A stretch of 64,000 bases of DNA from Azospira oryzae (GTDB lineage Bacteria > Pseudomonadota > Gammaproteobacteria > Burkholderiales > Rhodocyclaceae), in assembly GCF_004217225.1 (NCBI RefSeq), contig NZ_SHKM01000002.1, positions 563,307-627,306 of the forward strand, written 5' to 3'. Below, piece by piece: positions 8,442 to 21,400 of the stretch. The position numbers and the translations under genes are program-made. The notes under the pieces are model-generated. The model had not been told where the DNA came from and ran no database searches. It was given only the letters and a program-made list of their open reading frames with translations. The stretch's first letter is position 1, and each line of letters starts with the position of its first letter.

Positions 8442-9047
8442 TCAGTCGGCGGCGGGCTTGAGTCCGGCGGTAAAAAGATGGCCGTTGAAATCGGCCAGGC
8501 GGGCGAGAAATTCGCCATCCATGGGCCGTTCCATCTGCTCCTCGAAAATGTCCTTGAGCAGCATGGGCGTCATGGCCAGGCTGACGAAGGCCAGGCGCAG
8601 GATGTCCGGGTCCGTGCCGGCATCCACCTGGCCACTGGCCTTGAGCCCTTCCACCCGCCGGGAGCCCCGGTTGCGGCCCCGTTCCAGCAGCTGCTGGATG
8701 AAGCGACGGCCGGGGCCCTGGTTGAGCGCCAGGACCTTGAGGATCAGCTTGGGAAACTGGGGCTGGCCGGCCATGGTGTCGTAGTACAGCCGGAGCAGAC
8801 TGCCGAAGCCGTCCACTGCGTCGAACAGGGGGCCATCCAGCACCTCCAGCAAGGGGGCCAGGCTTTCCCGGATCATCTCTTCGTAAAGCCCTTCCTTGCT
8901 GCCGAAGTAGTAGCGGATCATGGAAACGTTGGCGCCTGCCTGTTCGGCGATCTGACGGGTAGTGACGCGGTGGTAGTCATCGGCGAGGAAGCGCTCCAGG
9001 GCGGCGCTGATAAGGCGTTGGCGTACTGGGAGGCGGTCTTGGTCCAT
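8442..9047 (-). CDS. TetR/AcrR-family transcriptional regulator
   Basis: The 201-residue repressor has the N-terminal TetR helix-turn-helix: RQRLISAALERFLADDYHRVTTRQIAEQAGANVSMIRYYFGSKEGLYEEM-type sequence at about residues 8-57, followed by an all-helical ligand domain. A longer frame exists with a TTG start at 9122. It is rejected because the extension would run through the palindrome at 9115-9140, and because ATG 9047 (MDQDRL) gives the usual short leader. The gene is first in an operon with the O-methyltransferase, which is its likely target and substrate-linked output. Confidence 0.9.
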   Translation of the reverse strand: MDQDRLPVRQRLISAALERFLADDYHRVTTRQIAEQAGANVSMIRYYFGSKEGLYEEMIRESLAPLLEVLDGPLFDAVDGFGSLLRLYYDTMAGQPQFPKLILKVLALNQGPGRRFIQQLLERGRNRGSRRVEGLKASGQVDAGTDPDILRLAFVSLAMTPMLLKDIFEEQMERPMDGEFLARLADFNGHLFTAGLKPAAD

Positions 9048-9114
9048 GCTGGTGCTCGGTCGAAGTGATGAGCCAAGACTAGCACCGAGGCTGCCCGATT
9101 CCGGAGCGCTTTCG

Positions 9115-9140
9115 TCAATCAAATTGGATCACTTGATTGA
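9115..9140. promoter_or_regulatory. Inverted-repeat operator upstream of tetR
   Basis: A perfect 8-bp inverted repeat, TCAATCAA and TTGATTGA, is separated by 10 bp, giving the 26-bp dyad typical of a TetR-family operator. It sits about 70-95 bp upstream of the chosen tetR start and next to the argC terminator. Autorepression of tetR plus the methyltransferase is inferred from position. Confidence 0.75.
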
Positions 9141-9155
9141 GCCTTGGCATAAAAG

Positions 9156-9190
9156 AAAAGGCCGGCCCGGATTGCCCGGGCCGGCCTTTT
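9156..9190. terminator. Intrinsic terminator after argC (works on both strands)
   Basis: A 15-bp perfect stem (AAAAG plus GCCGGCCCGG on the left, the complement on the right) with a 5-nt loop ends in a T-run on either strand. It lies about 20 bp beyond the argC stop. It also insulates the tetR promoter region. Confidence 0.88.
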
Positions 9191-9211
9191 CGTTGGTGCG
9201 ATGGGCGCTGC

Positions 9212-10171
9212 TTAAACGGCCAGGCCGGTTGCCTCGTCCACGCCCAGCATCAGGTTCATGCACTGGATGGCAGCACCGGAGGCGCCCTTGCCCAGGTTGT
9301 CGAAGCGGGAGGCCACCAGGATCTGCTCGCCGTGGCCGAAGACGAAAATCTCGGCCCGGTTGGTGTCGTTGCAGGCGGTGGCCGGCAGGAAGCCGTTGTC
9401 CAGCACCGGGGCGGCATCCAGGGGCATCACCTTCACGAACACTTCGCCGGCGTAGTACTCGCTGTAGAAGGCTTGCAGGTCGGCCGGGGTGACCTTTTTG
9501 CCGAGCATCCGGGGCAGCAGGGGCACCGCCACCACCATGCCCTGGGCGAAGTTGCCGACGATGGGGGTGAACAGGGGCTGGTGTGCCAGGCCGGTCTGCA
9601 TCTGCATTTCCGGCAGGTGCTTGTGGGTGAGGCCGAGGGCGTAGAAGCGCGGGCTCTTCATGGCGTCCGGCAGGCTGGCGGGCTCTTCGTAGCTGGCGAT
9701 CATTTCCTTGCCACCGCCGCTGTAGCCGGTGATGGAGTAGGTGCTGACCGGGTAGTCCTTGGGCACGATGCCGCCGGCCACCAGGGGCGCCATGAGCATG
9801 ATGAAGCCGCTGGCGTGGCAGCCGGGCACGGCCACCTTCTGGGCCTTGGCGACGCGCTCGCGCTGGCCGCCGTTGAGTTCGGGCAGGCCGTACACCCAGT
9901 CCGGGTTGGTGCGGTGGGCGGTGGAGGCGTCGAGGAAGCGGGTCCTGGTGTTGCCCGGGGCCAGCAGGGCCACGGATTCCCGGGAGGCGGCATCGGGCAG
10001 GCAGAGGAAGACCACGTCGGCGCTGTTGATGTACTCGGCCTTGACCGCCGGGTCCTTGCGCTTGTCCTCGGGGATGGTGAGGATTTCGATTTCCGGGCGG
10101 ATGGAGAGCCGCTCGTCGATCTTGAGACCGGTGGTGCCGTGGCGGCCGTCGATGAATACCTTGAAAGTCAT
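9212..10171 (-). CDS. argC: N-acetyl-gamma-glutamyl-phosphate reductase (type 2)
   Basis: ArgC reduces N-acetylglutamyl phosphate to the semialdehyde with NADPH, the third step of arginine synthesis. The 319-residue product is the short type 2 form. It has the nucleotide-binding DGRHGTTG at residues 8-15, catalytic Cys118 in VAVPGCHASG, GYSGGGK near 158, and the C-terminal NLGKGASGAAIQ. The start at ATG 10171 (MTFKVFIDG) is chosen over a frame open further upstream because the family begins here. It is a single gene ending at a strong terminator, with no other arg genes close by. Confidence 0.95.
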   Translation of the reverse strand: MTFKVFIDGRHGTTGLKIDERLSIRPEIEILTIPEDKRKDPAVKAEYINSADVVFLCLPDAASRESVALLAPGNTRTRFLDASTAHRTNPDWVYGLPELNGGQRERVAKAQKVAVPGCHASGFIMLMAPLVAGGIVPKDYPVSTYSITGYSGGGKEMIASYEEPASLPDAMKSPRFYALGLTHKHLPEMQMQTGLAHQPLFTPIVGNFAQGMVVAVPLLPRMLGKKVTPADLQAFYSEYYAGEVFVKVMPLDAAPVLDNGFLPATACNDTNRAEIFVFGHGEQILVASRFDNLGKGASGAAIQCMNLMLGVDEATGLAV

Positions 10172-10277
10172 GGCGAATTCCGTGTGCGTGCGCAGTGTGC
10201 TGAGGATCAAACCGCTATTGTAGGCGGGCTGGAAGGCTTTTTGATGACCAATTCCCTTCCGCCCGTCCCTCGGGGCC

Positions 10278-11633
10278 TCAGCGCATTTGGAACAGTTCCT
10301 GGTGGAAGCGTTCCGCCGCCATGCCCTGGGCCTGGAAATCCTGCCGCAGGGCCTGGCCGAAGGCGGGCGGGCCGCAGAACCACAGGCTGGCCTGGCGCCA
10401 GTCGGGCACGGCCTGGCGGATGCGTTCCCCATCCAGCAGGCCGTCCCGGGGGCTCACCAGCAGGTGCAGATGCACCCCCGCGGCGGCGGCATCGGCCCGC
10501 AGCTTGGCGATGGCGGCCTCCGAGTATTCCGCCGTGGGGTGGAACAGGTGGATGCTCTGCTGCCCGGGCCGGGCGGCCAGCTGCTTCATGCGGGCGATGA
10601 AGGGAGTGATGCCGATGCCGGCGCCGATCCAGATCTGCAGGGGCTGCCGGTCGTTGAAGTCGAAGCAGCCGTAGGGGCCTTCGACGACCACGCCGGCGCC
10701 CACCTTGAGCTTTTCCCGGAGGCGGCTGGTGTGGTCGCCCAGGGCCTTGGTGATGAATACGATGCGCCGGCTTTCCGGCTCCCAGGCCGAGGCGATGGTG
10801 TAGGGATGGGCGCCCTCCCCCTGGTCCGAGGTGGCGAAGGCGAACTGGCCGGCGGTGTGGCCGGCCCAGCCGGGCTCCAGCTGGATCGCCGTTTCCAGCA
10901 CCTGCAGTTCCGGGTAGTAGGTGAGGCTTTCGATGCGTCCCGCAACCTTGCGCCCGGCGCCGACCCGGCGGGACAGCACCAGCCAGGCCGCCACCGTGCC
11001 GCCGAGCAGCAGCAGGGCCAGGGCCCAGCCCACCGGCTGGCTCCAGTATTCGGCCTTGAACAGGATCAGGGCGTGGTACACCAGCAGCAGGTAGAGGGCT
11101 GCCAGCCATTTGTGGGTCTGCACGAAGCGGTGGTAGGGGAAGCGCTTGACCAGGGCCAGCACCAGCAGCACCACGGCGGCGTAGAAGGCCCATTCGCCGA
11201 TGTTCTCCGCCAGGCCCCGCTGGCTGCGCAGCCATTCGGCCAGGGTGTCCGCGCCCATGCCGGGGCCGCCGGGACCGCCCGGGCCGGCGCCCTTGCGCGC
11301 CGGCTTGACCAGCCAGCCCCAGCCCACCATCCACTTGGTGCCCTGGGCCCACCACCAGTGGATGACGCCCAGCACCAGGGTGCTGATGCCCAGCCATTTG
11401 TGCAGGCGGTACATCTTGTCCAGGCCGTTGAGGCGGGGCTCCAGCCATTTGGGCCGGGCCGCCAGGATCATGGCCAGGCTCATGGCGCCCATGAGCAGGA
11501 GGCCGGTGTACTGGACGAAGACGCCGCGGAAGGAAAAGTAGGTGAAGGGGGCAGGCAGCAGGCTGTCGGCCAGCAGCCAGAGGGCGGACAGGCCCAGGAA
11601 CAGGCCCCACAGGGTGAGCTTGATGTTTTTCAT
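10278..11633 (-). CDS. Ferric-reductase-like membrane oxidoreductase
   Basis: The 451-residue protein joins a six-helix ferric-reductase-like membrane domain to a ferredoxin-NADP reductase module. Paired His residues are seen in RLHKWLG and VIHWWW, and again in QTHKWLA and VYHALI, as expected for two b-type hemes. The FAD-binding barrel covers about 215-320 with HPYTIAS as the flavin motif, and the NAD(P) domain has GAGIGITPF and WFCGPP. It should pass electrons from NAD(P)H across the membrane to an unknown periplasmic acceptor such as Fe(III). A Gly/Pro-rich periplasmic loop lies near residue 120. The start at 11633 is preferred; a frame reaches 11675 without a better start. Confidence 0.88.
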   Translation of the reverse strand: MKNIKLTLWGLFLGLSALWLLADSLLPAPFTYFSFRGVFVQYTGLLLMGAMSLAMILAARPKWLEPRLNGLDKMYRLHKWLGISTLVLGVIHWWWAQGTKWMVGWGWLVKPARKGAGPGGPGGPGMGADTLAEWLRSQRGLAENIGEWAFYAAVVLLVLALVKRFPYHRFVQTHKWLAALYLLLVYHALILFKAEYWSQPVGWALALLLLGGTVAAWLVLSRRVGAGRKVAGRIESLTYYPELQVLETAIQLEPGWAGHTAGQFAFATSDQGEGAHPYTIASAWEPESRRIVFITKALGDHTSRLREKLKVGAGVVVEGPYGCFDFNDRQPLQIWIGAGIGITPFIARMKQLAARPGQQSIHLFHPTAEYSEAAIAKLRADAAAAGVHLHLLVSPRDGLLDGERIRQAVPDWRQASLWFCGPPAFGQALRQDFQAQGMAAERFHQELFQMR

Positions 11634-11733
11634 GACGATATCGAGCGGCTTTGTTTCTTTATATGAAACCACCATGAGCCGGGGGCGTCCATGCCGTATC
11701 CGGTAAATTCAGGTAACAACTCATTGCCGGGCG

Positions 11734-11771
11734 AAAAAAAGCCGGCCCGCCCCCGGAGGGACGGGCCGGCC
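11734..11771 (-). terminator. Terminator of phbB
   Basis: A 9-bp stem (GCCGGCCCG and its complement) with a 12-nt loop is followed on the minus strand by seven T. It lies about 23 bp after the phbB stop. Confidence 0.85.
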
Positions 11772-11793
11772 TTAGGCTGCAACGATGCCGGCC

Positions 11794-12531
11794 TTAGCCC
11801 ATGTGTAGGCCGCCGTTCACCGAGAAGTCGGCGCCGGTGGCGTAGCCGCCCTCGTCGGAGGCCAGCCAGGCCACCATGGAGGCGATCTCGGAGGGTTCGC
11901 CCAGGCGCTTCACCGGCACCGTGGCGACGATCTTCTCCAGCACCTCGGGGCGGATGGCGCGGACCATGTCGGTGCCGATGTAGCCGGGGCTGACGGTGTT
12001 AACCGTGACGCCCTTGCCTGCCACCTCCTGGGCCAGGGCCATGGTGAAGCCGTGAATGCCGGCCTTGGCGGTGGAGTAGTTCACCTGGCCGAACTGGCCC
12101 TTCTGGCCGTTCACCGAGGAGATGTTGATGATGCGGCCGAAATTGGCCTCGATCATGTCCTCGATGACCTGCTTGGTGACGTTGAAAAGGCTGTCCAGGT
12201 TGGTGGACAGCACCGCATCCCAGTCCGCCTTGCTCATCTTGCGGAACTGGCCGTCCTTGGTGATGCCGGCGTTGTTCACCAGCACCGCCACCGGGCCGTG
12301 CTCGGCCTTGACCTTGGCGAAGGCCTCCACCGTGGAATCCCAGTCGCCCACGTTGCCGGCGCTGGCGTAGAAGGTGTAGCCCAGGGCTTTCTGTTCCTCC
12401 AGCCACTGCTTGTAGTCCCGGGTGGGGCCGCAGCCGGCGACGACCTTGAAACCGTCCTTGTGCAGGCGCTGGCAGATGGCGGTGCCGATGCCGCCCATTC
12501 CCCCCGTGACGTATGCCAGTTTTTGATTCAT
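11794..12531 (-). CDS. phbB: Acetoacetyl-CoA reductase
   Basis: This 245-residue short-chain dehydrogenase reduces acetoacetyl-CoA to (R)-3-hydroxybutyryl-CoA with NADPH for polyhydroxybutyrate synthesis. It has the GGMGGIG cofactor motif at 10-16, NNAG at 86-89, the catalytic Ser in NISSVNG near 138, and Tyr152/Lys156 in NYSTAKAG. The sequence resembles the Cupriavidus PhbB type rather than FabG (VVAGCGP after strand 2, WDAVLSTNLDSLFNVTKQVI). A strong AGGAGG lies 7-8 nt before the ATG. phbA and phbC are not adjacent. Confidence 0.94.
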   Translation of the reverse strand: MNQKLAYVTGGMGGIGTAICQRLHKDGFKVVAGCGPTRDYKQWLEEQKALGYTFYASAGNVGDWDSTVEAFAKVKAEHGPVAVLVNNAGITKDGQFRKMSKADWDAVLSTNLDSLFNVTKQVIEDMIEANFGRIINISSVNGQKGQFGQVNYSTAKAGIHGFTMALAQEVAGKGVTVNTVSPGYIGTDMVRAIRPEVLEKIVATVPVKRLGEPSEIASMVAWLASDEGGYATGADFSVNGGLHMG

Positions 12532-12696
12532 TGGAACCTCCTCGTTATTTTTGGTTGGAGTCCGGGAGGCTTGTTAAAGGAATGTGCGCTGCCCCCGGCA
12601 ATCTGGCCCGGCGGCACCCCATGGGGAGACGCCATGGCGATTTCATTATGGCACCAAGAAAATGCCCGTGGTCTGGCGGTGCAGCAAAAGCAGAAC

Positions 12697-12718
12697 GGCC
12701 CGCCGGGAAGGGCGGGCC
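12697..12718. repeat. GC-rich hairpin in the phbB-metH gap
   Basis: GGCCCGCC and GGCGGGCC form a perfect 8-bp stem with a 6-nt loop. No convincing T-run follows on either strand, so it may be a weak terminator for metH or a processing hairpin. The rest of the 286-bp gap holds the phbB leader, with no further gene seen. Confidence 0.5.
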
Positions 12719-12743
12719 GCGCTGGGAAGGGGGTGGTCCGGGA

Positions 12744-12800
12744 GGCAGGAAAGACGGGCTTCCCGGCCATGCCATGCCGGAGAGTGGCGTCCCTCCTGCC
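12744..12800 (-). terminator. Stem-loop terminator after metH
   Basis: Nested arms pair across this segment: GGCAGGA with TCCTGCC, GACG with CGTC, and CCGGC with GCCGG. On the minus strand the inner hairpin is followed by CTTTCC. It lies 18 bp after the metH stop. Its loop sequence resembles the hairpin after the ABC-F gene at 38944-38990. Confidence 0.6.
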
Positions 12801-12817
12801 CCCGGGGGCAGGTGCCG

Positions 12818-16498
<3,681 letters not shown>

Positions 16499-16554
16499 GG
16501 ATTACCTCGGCGTTTCAGTATTCACCGGCCGGGCGCCGCCACTTTGCATGCTGG

Positions 16555-16603
16555 AAAAGCAAACGGCGCCACAAACCATTTCGGGGGTTTGCGAGCGCCG
16601 TTG
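16555..16603 (-). terminator. Expression-platform terminator of the metH riboswitch
   Basis: On the minus strand AACGGCGC and CAAACC pair with GGTTTG and GCGCCGTT around a short loop, followed by TTTGCTTTT. The left arm reuses the GGCGCTC strand that the SAH aptamer needs, so the aptamer and the terminator cannot form together. Ligand binding should therefore prevent termination. Confidence 0.75.
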
Positions 16604-16666
16604 ATCGTTGCCGAGCCTGGCCCGGAGTCCGGAAAAAACCGGTCGGGTCGCAGCGCTCCTCGGCAG
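16592..16666 (-). ncRNA. SAH riboswitch aptamer upstream of metH
   Basis: Read on the minus strand, the segment starts with CCGAGGAGCGCTGCGACCC, continues through a variable GC hairpin (CCGG-T6-CCGG), and ends with CCAGGCTCGG and then AACGGCGCTC. These are the conserved blocks of the S-adenosylhomocysteine riboswitch. CCGAG pairs with CTCGG, and GAGCGC with GCGCTC in the pseudoknot. It lies about 95 bp before the metH start. This class is known mainly from ahcY and metH leaders of beta- and gammaproteobacteria. Confidence 0.9.
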
Positions 16667-16747
16667 GGTCGCAAGTTTACTTTTTGCGGCCCCCGCTGCC
16701 AAGCAAAACTTGATAAAAAACAGGGGGCTCCGTGCCGATCGGCGACT

Positions 16748-17233
16748 TCAGGCCTTCGCTTCCACCCGCCGGGAGGTGCCGCTGACCCGGCCGTCCGCAC
16801 CGAAGTGCACGTGGAAGTGGGTTTCGTCGCTGGCGGGGATACCGGCGATGCGCCAGTCCCACACGGTTTCCGGCTTCAGGGGAAAGTGGTTGATGCTGCC
16901 CGGCCGGCCCAGGATGCGCCGCACCTGCTCCTGGCTCATGCCCTTTTCGATGCGGGCGAAGTTGGCCTCGGTCAGCACCTGTTCCACCGAGCGCAGGATG
17001 CGGTCGGGGCCCAGGGTGATCATGTAGGTGTCCACCCCGGCCGGGCCCCGGGGATATTCCCAGGTCAGGCTGCCGTCCTCGTTGTGCCATTCCATGGCGG
17101 GGGTGCCGAAGCGGTCCCGCACTTCCAGGTCGGTGGAGGTGCCGGGTTTCAGGTCCTGCAGGGCCAGGTAGTCGCAGCCCGCCAGGGAGAGGCCCAAAAG
17201 CAGGGCCAGGACGGCCAGGGGATGGCCCTTCAC
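16748..17233 (-). CDS. BamE/SmpA-like outer-membrane lipoprotein
   Basis: The 161-residue protein has a lipoprotein signal with lipobox LAGC (Cys near 20), followed by two repeats of the BamE-type pattern. The first is LKPGTSTDLEVRDRFGTPAMEW near 28-49 and the second KGMSQEQVRRILGRPG near 97-112. Each resembles the helix-turn of the SmpA/BamE fold. Its start overlaps the stop of the HD-GYP gene in an ATGA, so it is translated as the third gene of the kinase operon. It is not BamE itself, which is usually about 110 residues with one such motif. The role in the signalling operon is unknown. Confidence 0.8.
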   Translation of the reverse strand: MKGHPLAVLALLLGLSLAGCDYLALQDLKPGTSTDLEVRDRFGTPAMEWHNEDGSLTWEYPRGPAGVDTYMITLGPDRILRSVEQVLTEANFARIEKGMSQEQVRRILGRPGSINHFPLKPETVWDWRIAGIPASDETHFHVHFGADGRVSGTSRRVEAKA

Positions 17234-18393
17234 GGGGCGGCCTCGGTGAATTGCTGGCGCACCCGCTCCGCCTCCAGCTGGGCGTCGCCTTCGGTGTCGG
17301 CGAAGGTGGCGGCGATGCTGCGGAAATCCTCGGCCACCTGGAGGAAGGCGTCCACCATGTCCGGATCGAAGTGCTTGCCGCGCCCTTCGCTGATGATCTG
17401 CACCGCCTGCTCATGGGGGAAGGGGGGCTTGTACACCCGGCGGCTGATGAGGGCGTCGTAGACGTCGGCCACCGCCATGAGCCGGGCCGCCACCGGAATC
17501 TCGTCGCCCCGCAGGCCCAGGGGGTAGCCGCTGCCGTCCCATTTCTCCTGGTGCGCATAGGCGATGTCCCGGGCGAAGCGGAGGAAGGTGTTGGGCGAGT
17601 TGAGCCGCACTTCGGCGTGGAGGATGGCGTCCCGGCCCAGGGTGGTGTGGGTCTTCATGATCTCGAACTCTTCCGGGGTCAGCTTGCCCGGCTTGAGCAG
17701 GATGCGGTCGGGAATGCCCACCTTGCCGATGTCGTGCAGGGGCGCGGACTTGTACAGCAGCTCGATGTTGGCGTCGCTGAGGAAGGCGGCGAAGCGGGGG
17801 TGGCCCTGCAGCTGTCGGGCCAGGATGCGCACGTAGTTCTGGGTGCGGCGGATGTGGTTGCCGGTTTCGTTGTCCCGGGTTTCCGCCAGGGAGGCCATGG
17901 CCATGATGGTCACGTCCTGGATCATGGAGACCTCCTGGGTGCGGCGCTGCACCTCGCTCTCCAGGTAGGCGTTCTGGTCCTTGAGGAAATCCTTGGCGGC
18001 CTTCAGGGTGAGGTGGGTGTGCACCCGGGCGAGGAGGATGGGCGGGCTCACCGGCTTGGTGATGTAGTCCACCGCGCCCAGCTCGAAGCCCTGGCGCTCG
18101 TCCTCGATCTGACTGCGGGCGGTGAGGAAGATGAAGGGAATGTCCCGGGTGGCCGGGTCGGCCCGCAGGCGCCGGGCCACTTCCAGGCCGTCCATGTCCG
18201 GCATCATGATGTCGAGCAGGATCAGGTCCGGCGGCGGCGTGCCGGCGGCCACCCGCAGGGCCCGCTCTCCGTTGTTGGCCACCTTGATGGCGTAGCGGTC
18301 CTGCAGCAGCTCGGCCATCAGGGTCAGGTTGTCCGGGGTGTCGTCCACCACCAGGATCACGGGCCGGGTCGTGAAGTCCAGATTGAGGCTCAT
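17230..18393 (-). CDS. Response regulator with HD-GYP phosphodiesterase domain
   Basis: The 387-residue protein has an N-terminal receiver domain (about 12-128) with DD at 17-18, phospho-Asp in LLDIMMPDMDG and the KP lysine in YITKPVS. A coiled-coil linker follows, and then an HD-GYP domain (about 165-360). Metal-binding residues are intact: HIRRT, HDIGKVGIPD, the later His residues of KTHTTLGRD and AYAHQEKWDGSGYP. HD-GYP proteins degrade c-di-GMP to pGpG or GMP. It lies 11 bp after the hybrid kinase gene and is the obvious phospho-acceptor of its Hpt domain, so a phosphorelay that controls c-di-GMP breakdown is likely. Confidence 0.94.
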   Translation of the reverse strand: MSLNLDFTTRPVILVVDDTPDNLTLMAELLQDRYAIKVANNGERALRVAAGTPPPDLILLDIMMPDMDGLEVARRLRADPATRDIPFIFLTARSQIEDERQGFELGAVDYITKPVSPPILLARVHTHLTLKAAKDFLKDQNAYLESEVQRRTQEVSMIQDVTIMAMASLAETRDNETGNHIRRTQNYVRILARQLQGHPRFAAFLSDANIELLYKSAPLHDIGKVGIPDRILLKPGKLTPEEFEIMKTHTTLGRDAILHAEVRLNSPNTFLRFARDIAYAHQEKWDGSGYPLGLRGDEIPVAARLMAVADVYDALISRRVYKPPFPHEQAVQIISEGRGKHFDPDMVDAFLQVAEDFRSIAATFADTEGDAQLEAERVRQQFTEAAP

Positions 18394-18404
18394 GGCATCC
18401 CTCC

Positions 18405-21400
18405 CTAGAGATGGGCCCGGGCGATGTTGAGGGCCCGGTCGTAATCATAATCGGCAATGGCCTTTTCCAGACCCGTCAGGTCCGCCGGCGGCAGCAGCCC
18501 GGCCAGGAGGGCGCGGCTTTCCCGGAACAGCTGGCCGGCGTGGATTTCGCTGGCTTCCAGCTGTTCCGCCAGCTCGGCCAGCAGCTGGCGGGCCCGGTGG
18601 CGCTGATCCGCATCCAGGGGGGCAGCCTGGGTCGGCGCCGGGCCGCCCTCTTCCGCCAGGGCGGCGGCGATGGCCCCGGTGACGGCCGCCAGCTCTTCCG
18701 CCAGGCGTTGCCGCAGGGACTCCAGTTTCTGCCCCTGGCCGTCGTTGCGGCGCAGGGCCTGGTCCAGGGCCGTGGCCTTCTGCTGCAGCACTTCGGCGCC
18801 GATGTTGCCGGCGACGCCCTTGAGGGTGTGGGCCAGGTGTTCGGCCGCCGTGATGTCGCCGTCGGCCAGGGCCTGGCGGATGTGCTCCCCCGTGGCGGTC
18901 TGGGTGTCCACGAAGCGCAGCAGCAGGCGCCGGTAGAGGGCCTGGTTGCCGGCCATGCGGGCCAGGCCCTGGGTCGTGTTCACGCCGGGGATGGGGGGCA
19001 GTGCGTCCGTCGCATCCTTGGCGGGGGTTGGCGCCGGCGCCGAGGTTCCCGGCCGTTCCTCGTACCAGCGGGCCAGGGTGGCGGCCAGGGCGGTGGGATC
19101 GATGGGCTTGGCCAGATGGTCATTCATGCCGATGGCCAGGCAGCGCTCCCGCTCCTCCGGCATGGCGTGGGCGGTCATGGCCAGGATCGGCAGGTGGACG
19201 AAGCGTTGCTGGCAGCGCAGCCGCTCGGTGGCGTCGTAGCCGTCCAGGTGGGGCATCTGCAGGTCCATCAGGACCAGGTCGAAGCTGTCGTCCGGGGAGC
19301 GTTCCAGCAGTTCCACCGCCTGCAGGCCGTCGCCGGCCACCGTCACCTGGGCGCCCATGGATTGCAGCAGTTCCACGGCGATCTGCTGGTTGATCTCGTT
19401 GTCTTCGGCCAGCAGGATGCGCATGCCGTCGATGCGGGTCTGGGGGGCGGCGATGTGCAGGGGCGTGGCCGGGGCGTTGTCCGTGTCCACCAGGCTGACC
19501 AGGACGTCGAACAGGGTGGAGGCGCTCACCGGCTTCACCAGGATGCCGCAGATGCCCAGGTTCTCCGTCTGGCGCCGCAGTTCCTCCTGGTCGTAGGCCG
19601 TCACCATCACCACCCGGGGCCATTGGGCCTGGGGCAGGGCCTGCTGCAGCTTGTGCAGGGTGCTGACACCGTCCAGGTCGGGCATCTGCCAGTCGAGGAA
19701 CAGCACCCGGTAGGGGTCGGCGCCGCCCTGCATCTCGGTCAGCTGGGCCAGGGCCTCGGCGCCGGAGGCCACCAGGTCGGGGCGCAGGTCCAGGTGGCGC
19801 AGGGCTTCGCCGAGGATTTCCCGGGCGGCGCCGTTGTCGTCCGCCACCAGCACCCGCAGGCCGGCCAGGGAGGCGGGCAGGGTGCGGGGCCGGGCCAGTT
19901 CCTCGGCACGGCCGAACCAGGCGGTGAAGCAGAAGGTGCTGCCCTCCCCCAGGGTCGAGTCGGCCCAGATGGTGCCGCCCATCATTTCCACCAGGCGGCG
20001 GGAGATGGAAAGGCCGAGGCCGGTGCCGCCGTACTTGCGGGTGGTGGAGCCGTCGGCCTGGGTGAAGGCCTGGAACAGGTGCAGCAGCTGCTCCCGGCTC
20101 ATGCCGATGCCCGTATCCTCGATCCAGAACTGCAGCTTGACCCGGTCTCCGGCCTGGTCCACCGGCCGGGCGGTGAGGGTGATCTGGCCCCGCTCGGTGA
20201 ATTTGATGGCGTTGGAGACCAGGTTGGTCAGGATCTGGTTCAGGCGCAGGGGGTCCCCCACCAGGCCGGCCGGGGTGCCCGCATTGACGTTGAAAAGCAG
20301 CTCCAGGCCCTTTTCGTTGGCCTTCAGCCCGAGCAGGCCGGAGACGTTGTCGAGCACGTCCTCCAGGCTGAAGGGCACGTTTTCCAGGGACAGCTTGCCG
20401 GCCTCGATCTTGGAGAAGTCCAGGATGTCGTTGATGATGCCCAGCAGGGAGATGGCGGCGTTGTGGATCTTGCCCACGTAGTCCCGCTGTTTCGGCGTCA
20501 GCTCGGTCTTCATGGCCAGGTGGGCCATGCCGATGATGGCGTTCATGGGGGTGCGGATTTCGTGGCTCATGTTGGCCAGGAACAGGGACTTGGCCTCCGT
20601 CGCCTCCTCGGCCGTGGCCCGGGCCCGGCGCAGCTCCTCCTCCATCAGCTTGCGTTCGGAGATGTCCACCACCACGCCCACCATGCCGCCGGGCGTGCCG
20701 TCCTCTCGGCTAAAGCCGTTGGCCCAGTAGAGGGTGTCGTGGCGCAGGCCGTCGGCGAAGGGCAACTGCAGTTCCCGGTGCATCATGATGCCGTCCCGGA
20801 TGATGGCCTCGGAGACGGCCTGCAGCTCCTGCTTTTCCTCCTCGGAAAGGAAGGGCAGTTGCCGCACCGTCTTGCCGACGATCTGGCCGCGGCCGACGCC
20901 GAAGGTGTCCTCGTAGGCCCGGTTGCAGCCGAGGAAGCGGCCTTCTGCATCCTTGAAGAAGACCGGGTTGGGCATGCTGTCCATGATGGCCTGCAGCAAC
21001 ACCAGCTGCCGCGACGATTCCTCCCGGGCGTCGGCCAGTTCCCGGGTGCGCTGCTCGACCCGTTCCTCCAGGCGCAGGGTGGCGTCCTGCAGGGTTTCCC
21101 GCATGTGCTCCTGGGCCGCGGCGAGACGGTCGATTTCGCGCCAGCCGGTGCGCCGGTACTGGCGCGGCGAGAAATCCAGGGCGCCGATGCGTTCGCTGTC
21201 CCCGGCCAGGATGTCCAGGGGCACGGCGACGCGGCGCGCCAGGCGGGCCGCCATCACCACCCCCAGGCCCAGGGCCAGCACCGCCAGCACCGCCAGCAGC
21301 AGCACGTCCCGCAGGGCGCCGGGAATGAAATCCCACAGGGGCGCCTGGGCCACCAGCCAGAGTTGCTGGTCCTGCAGCCGGTGGGGCTGGACGCTGGTGA

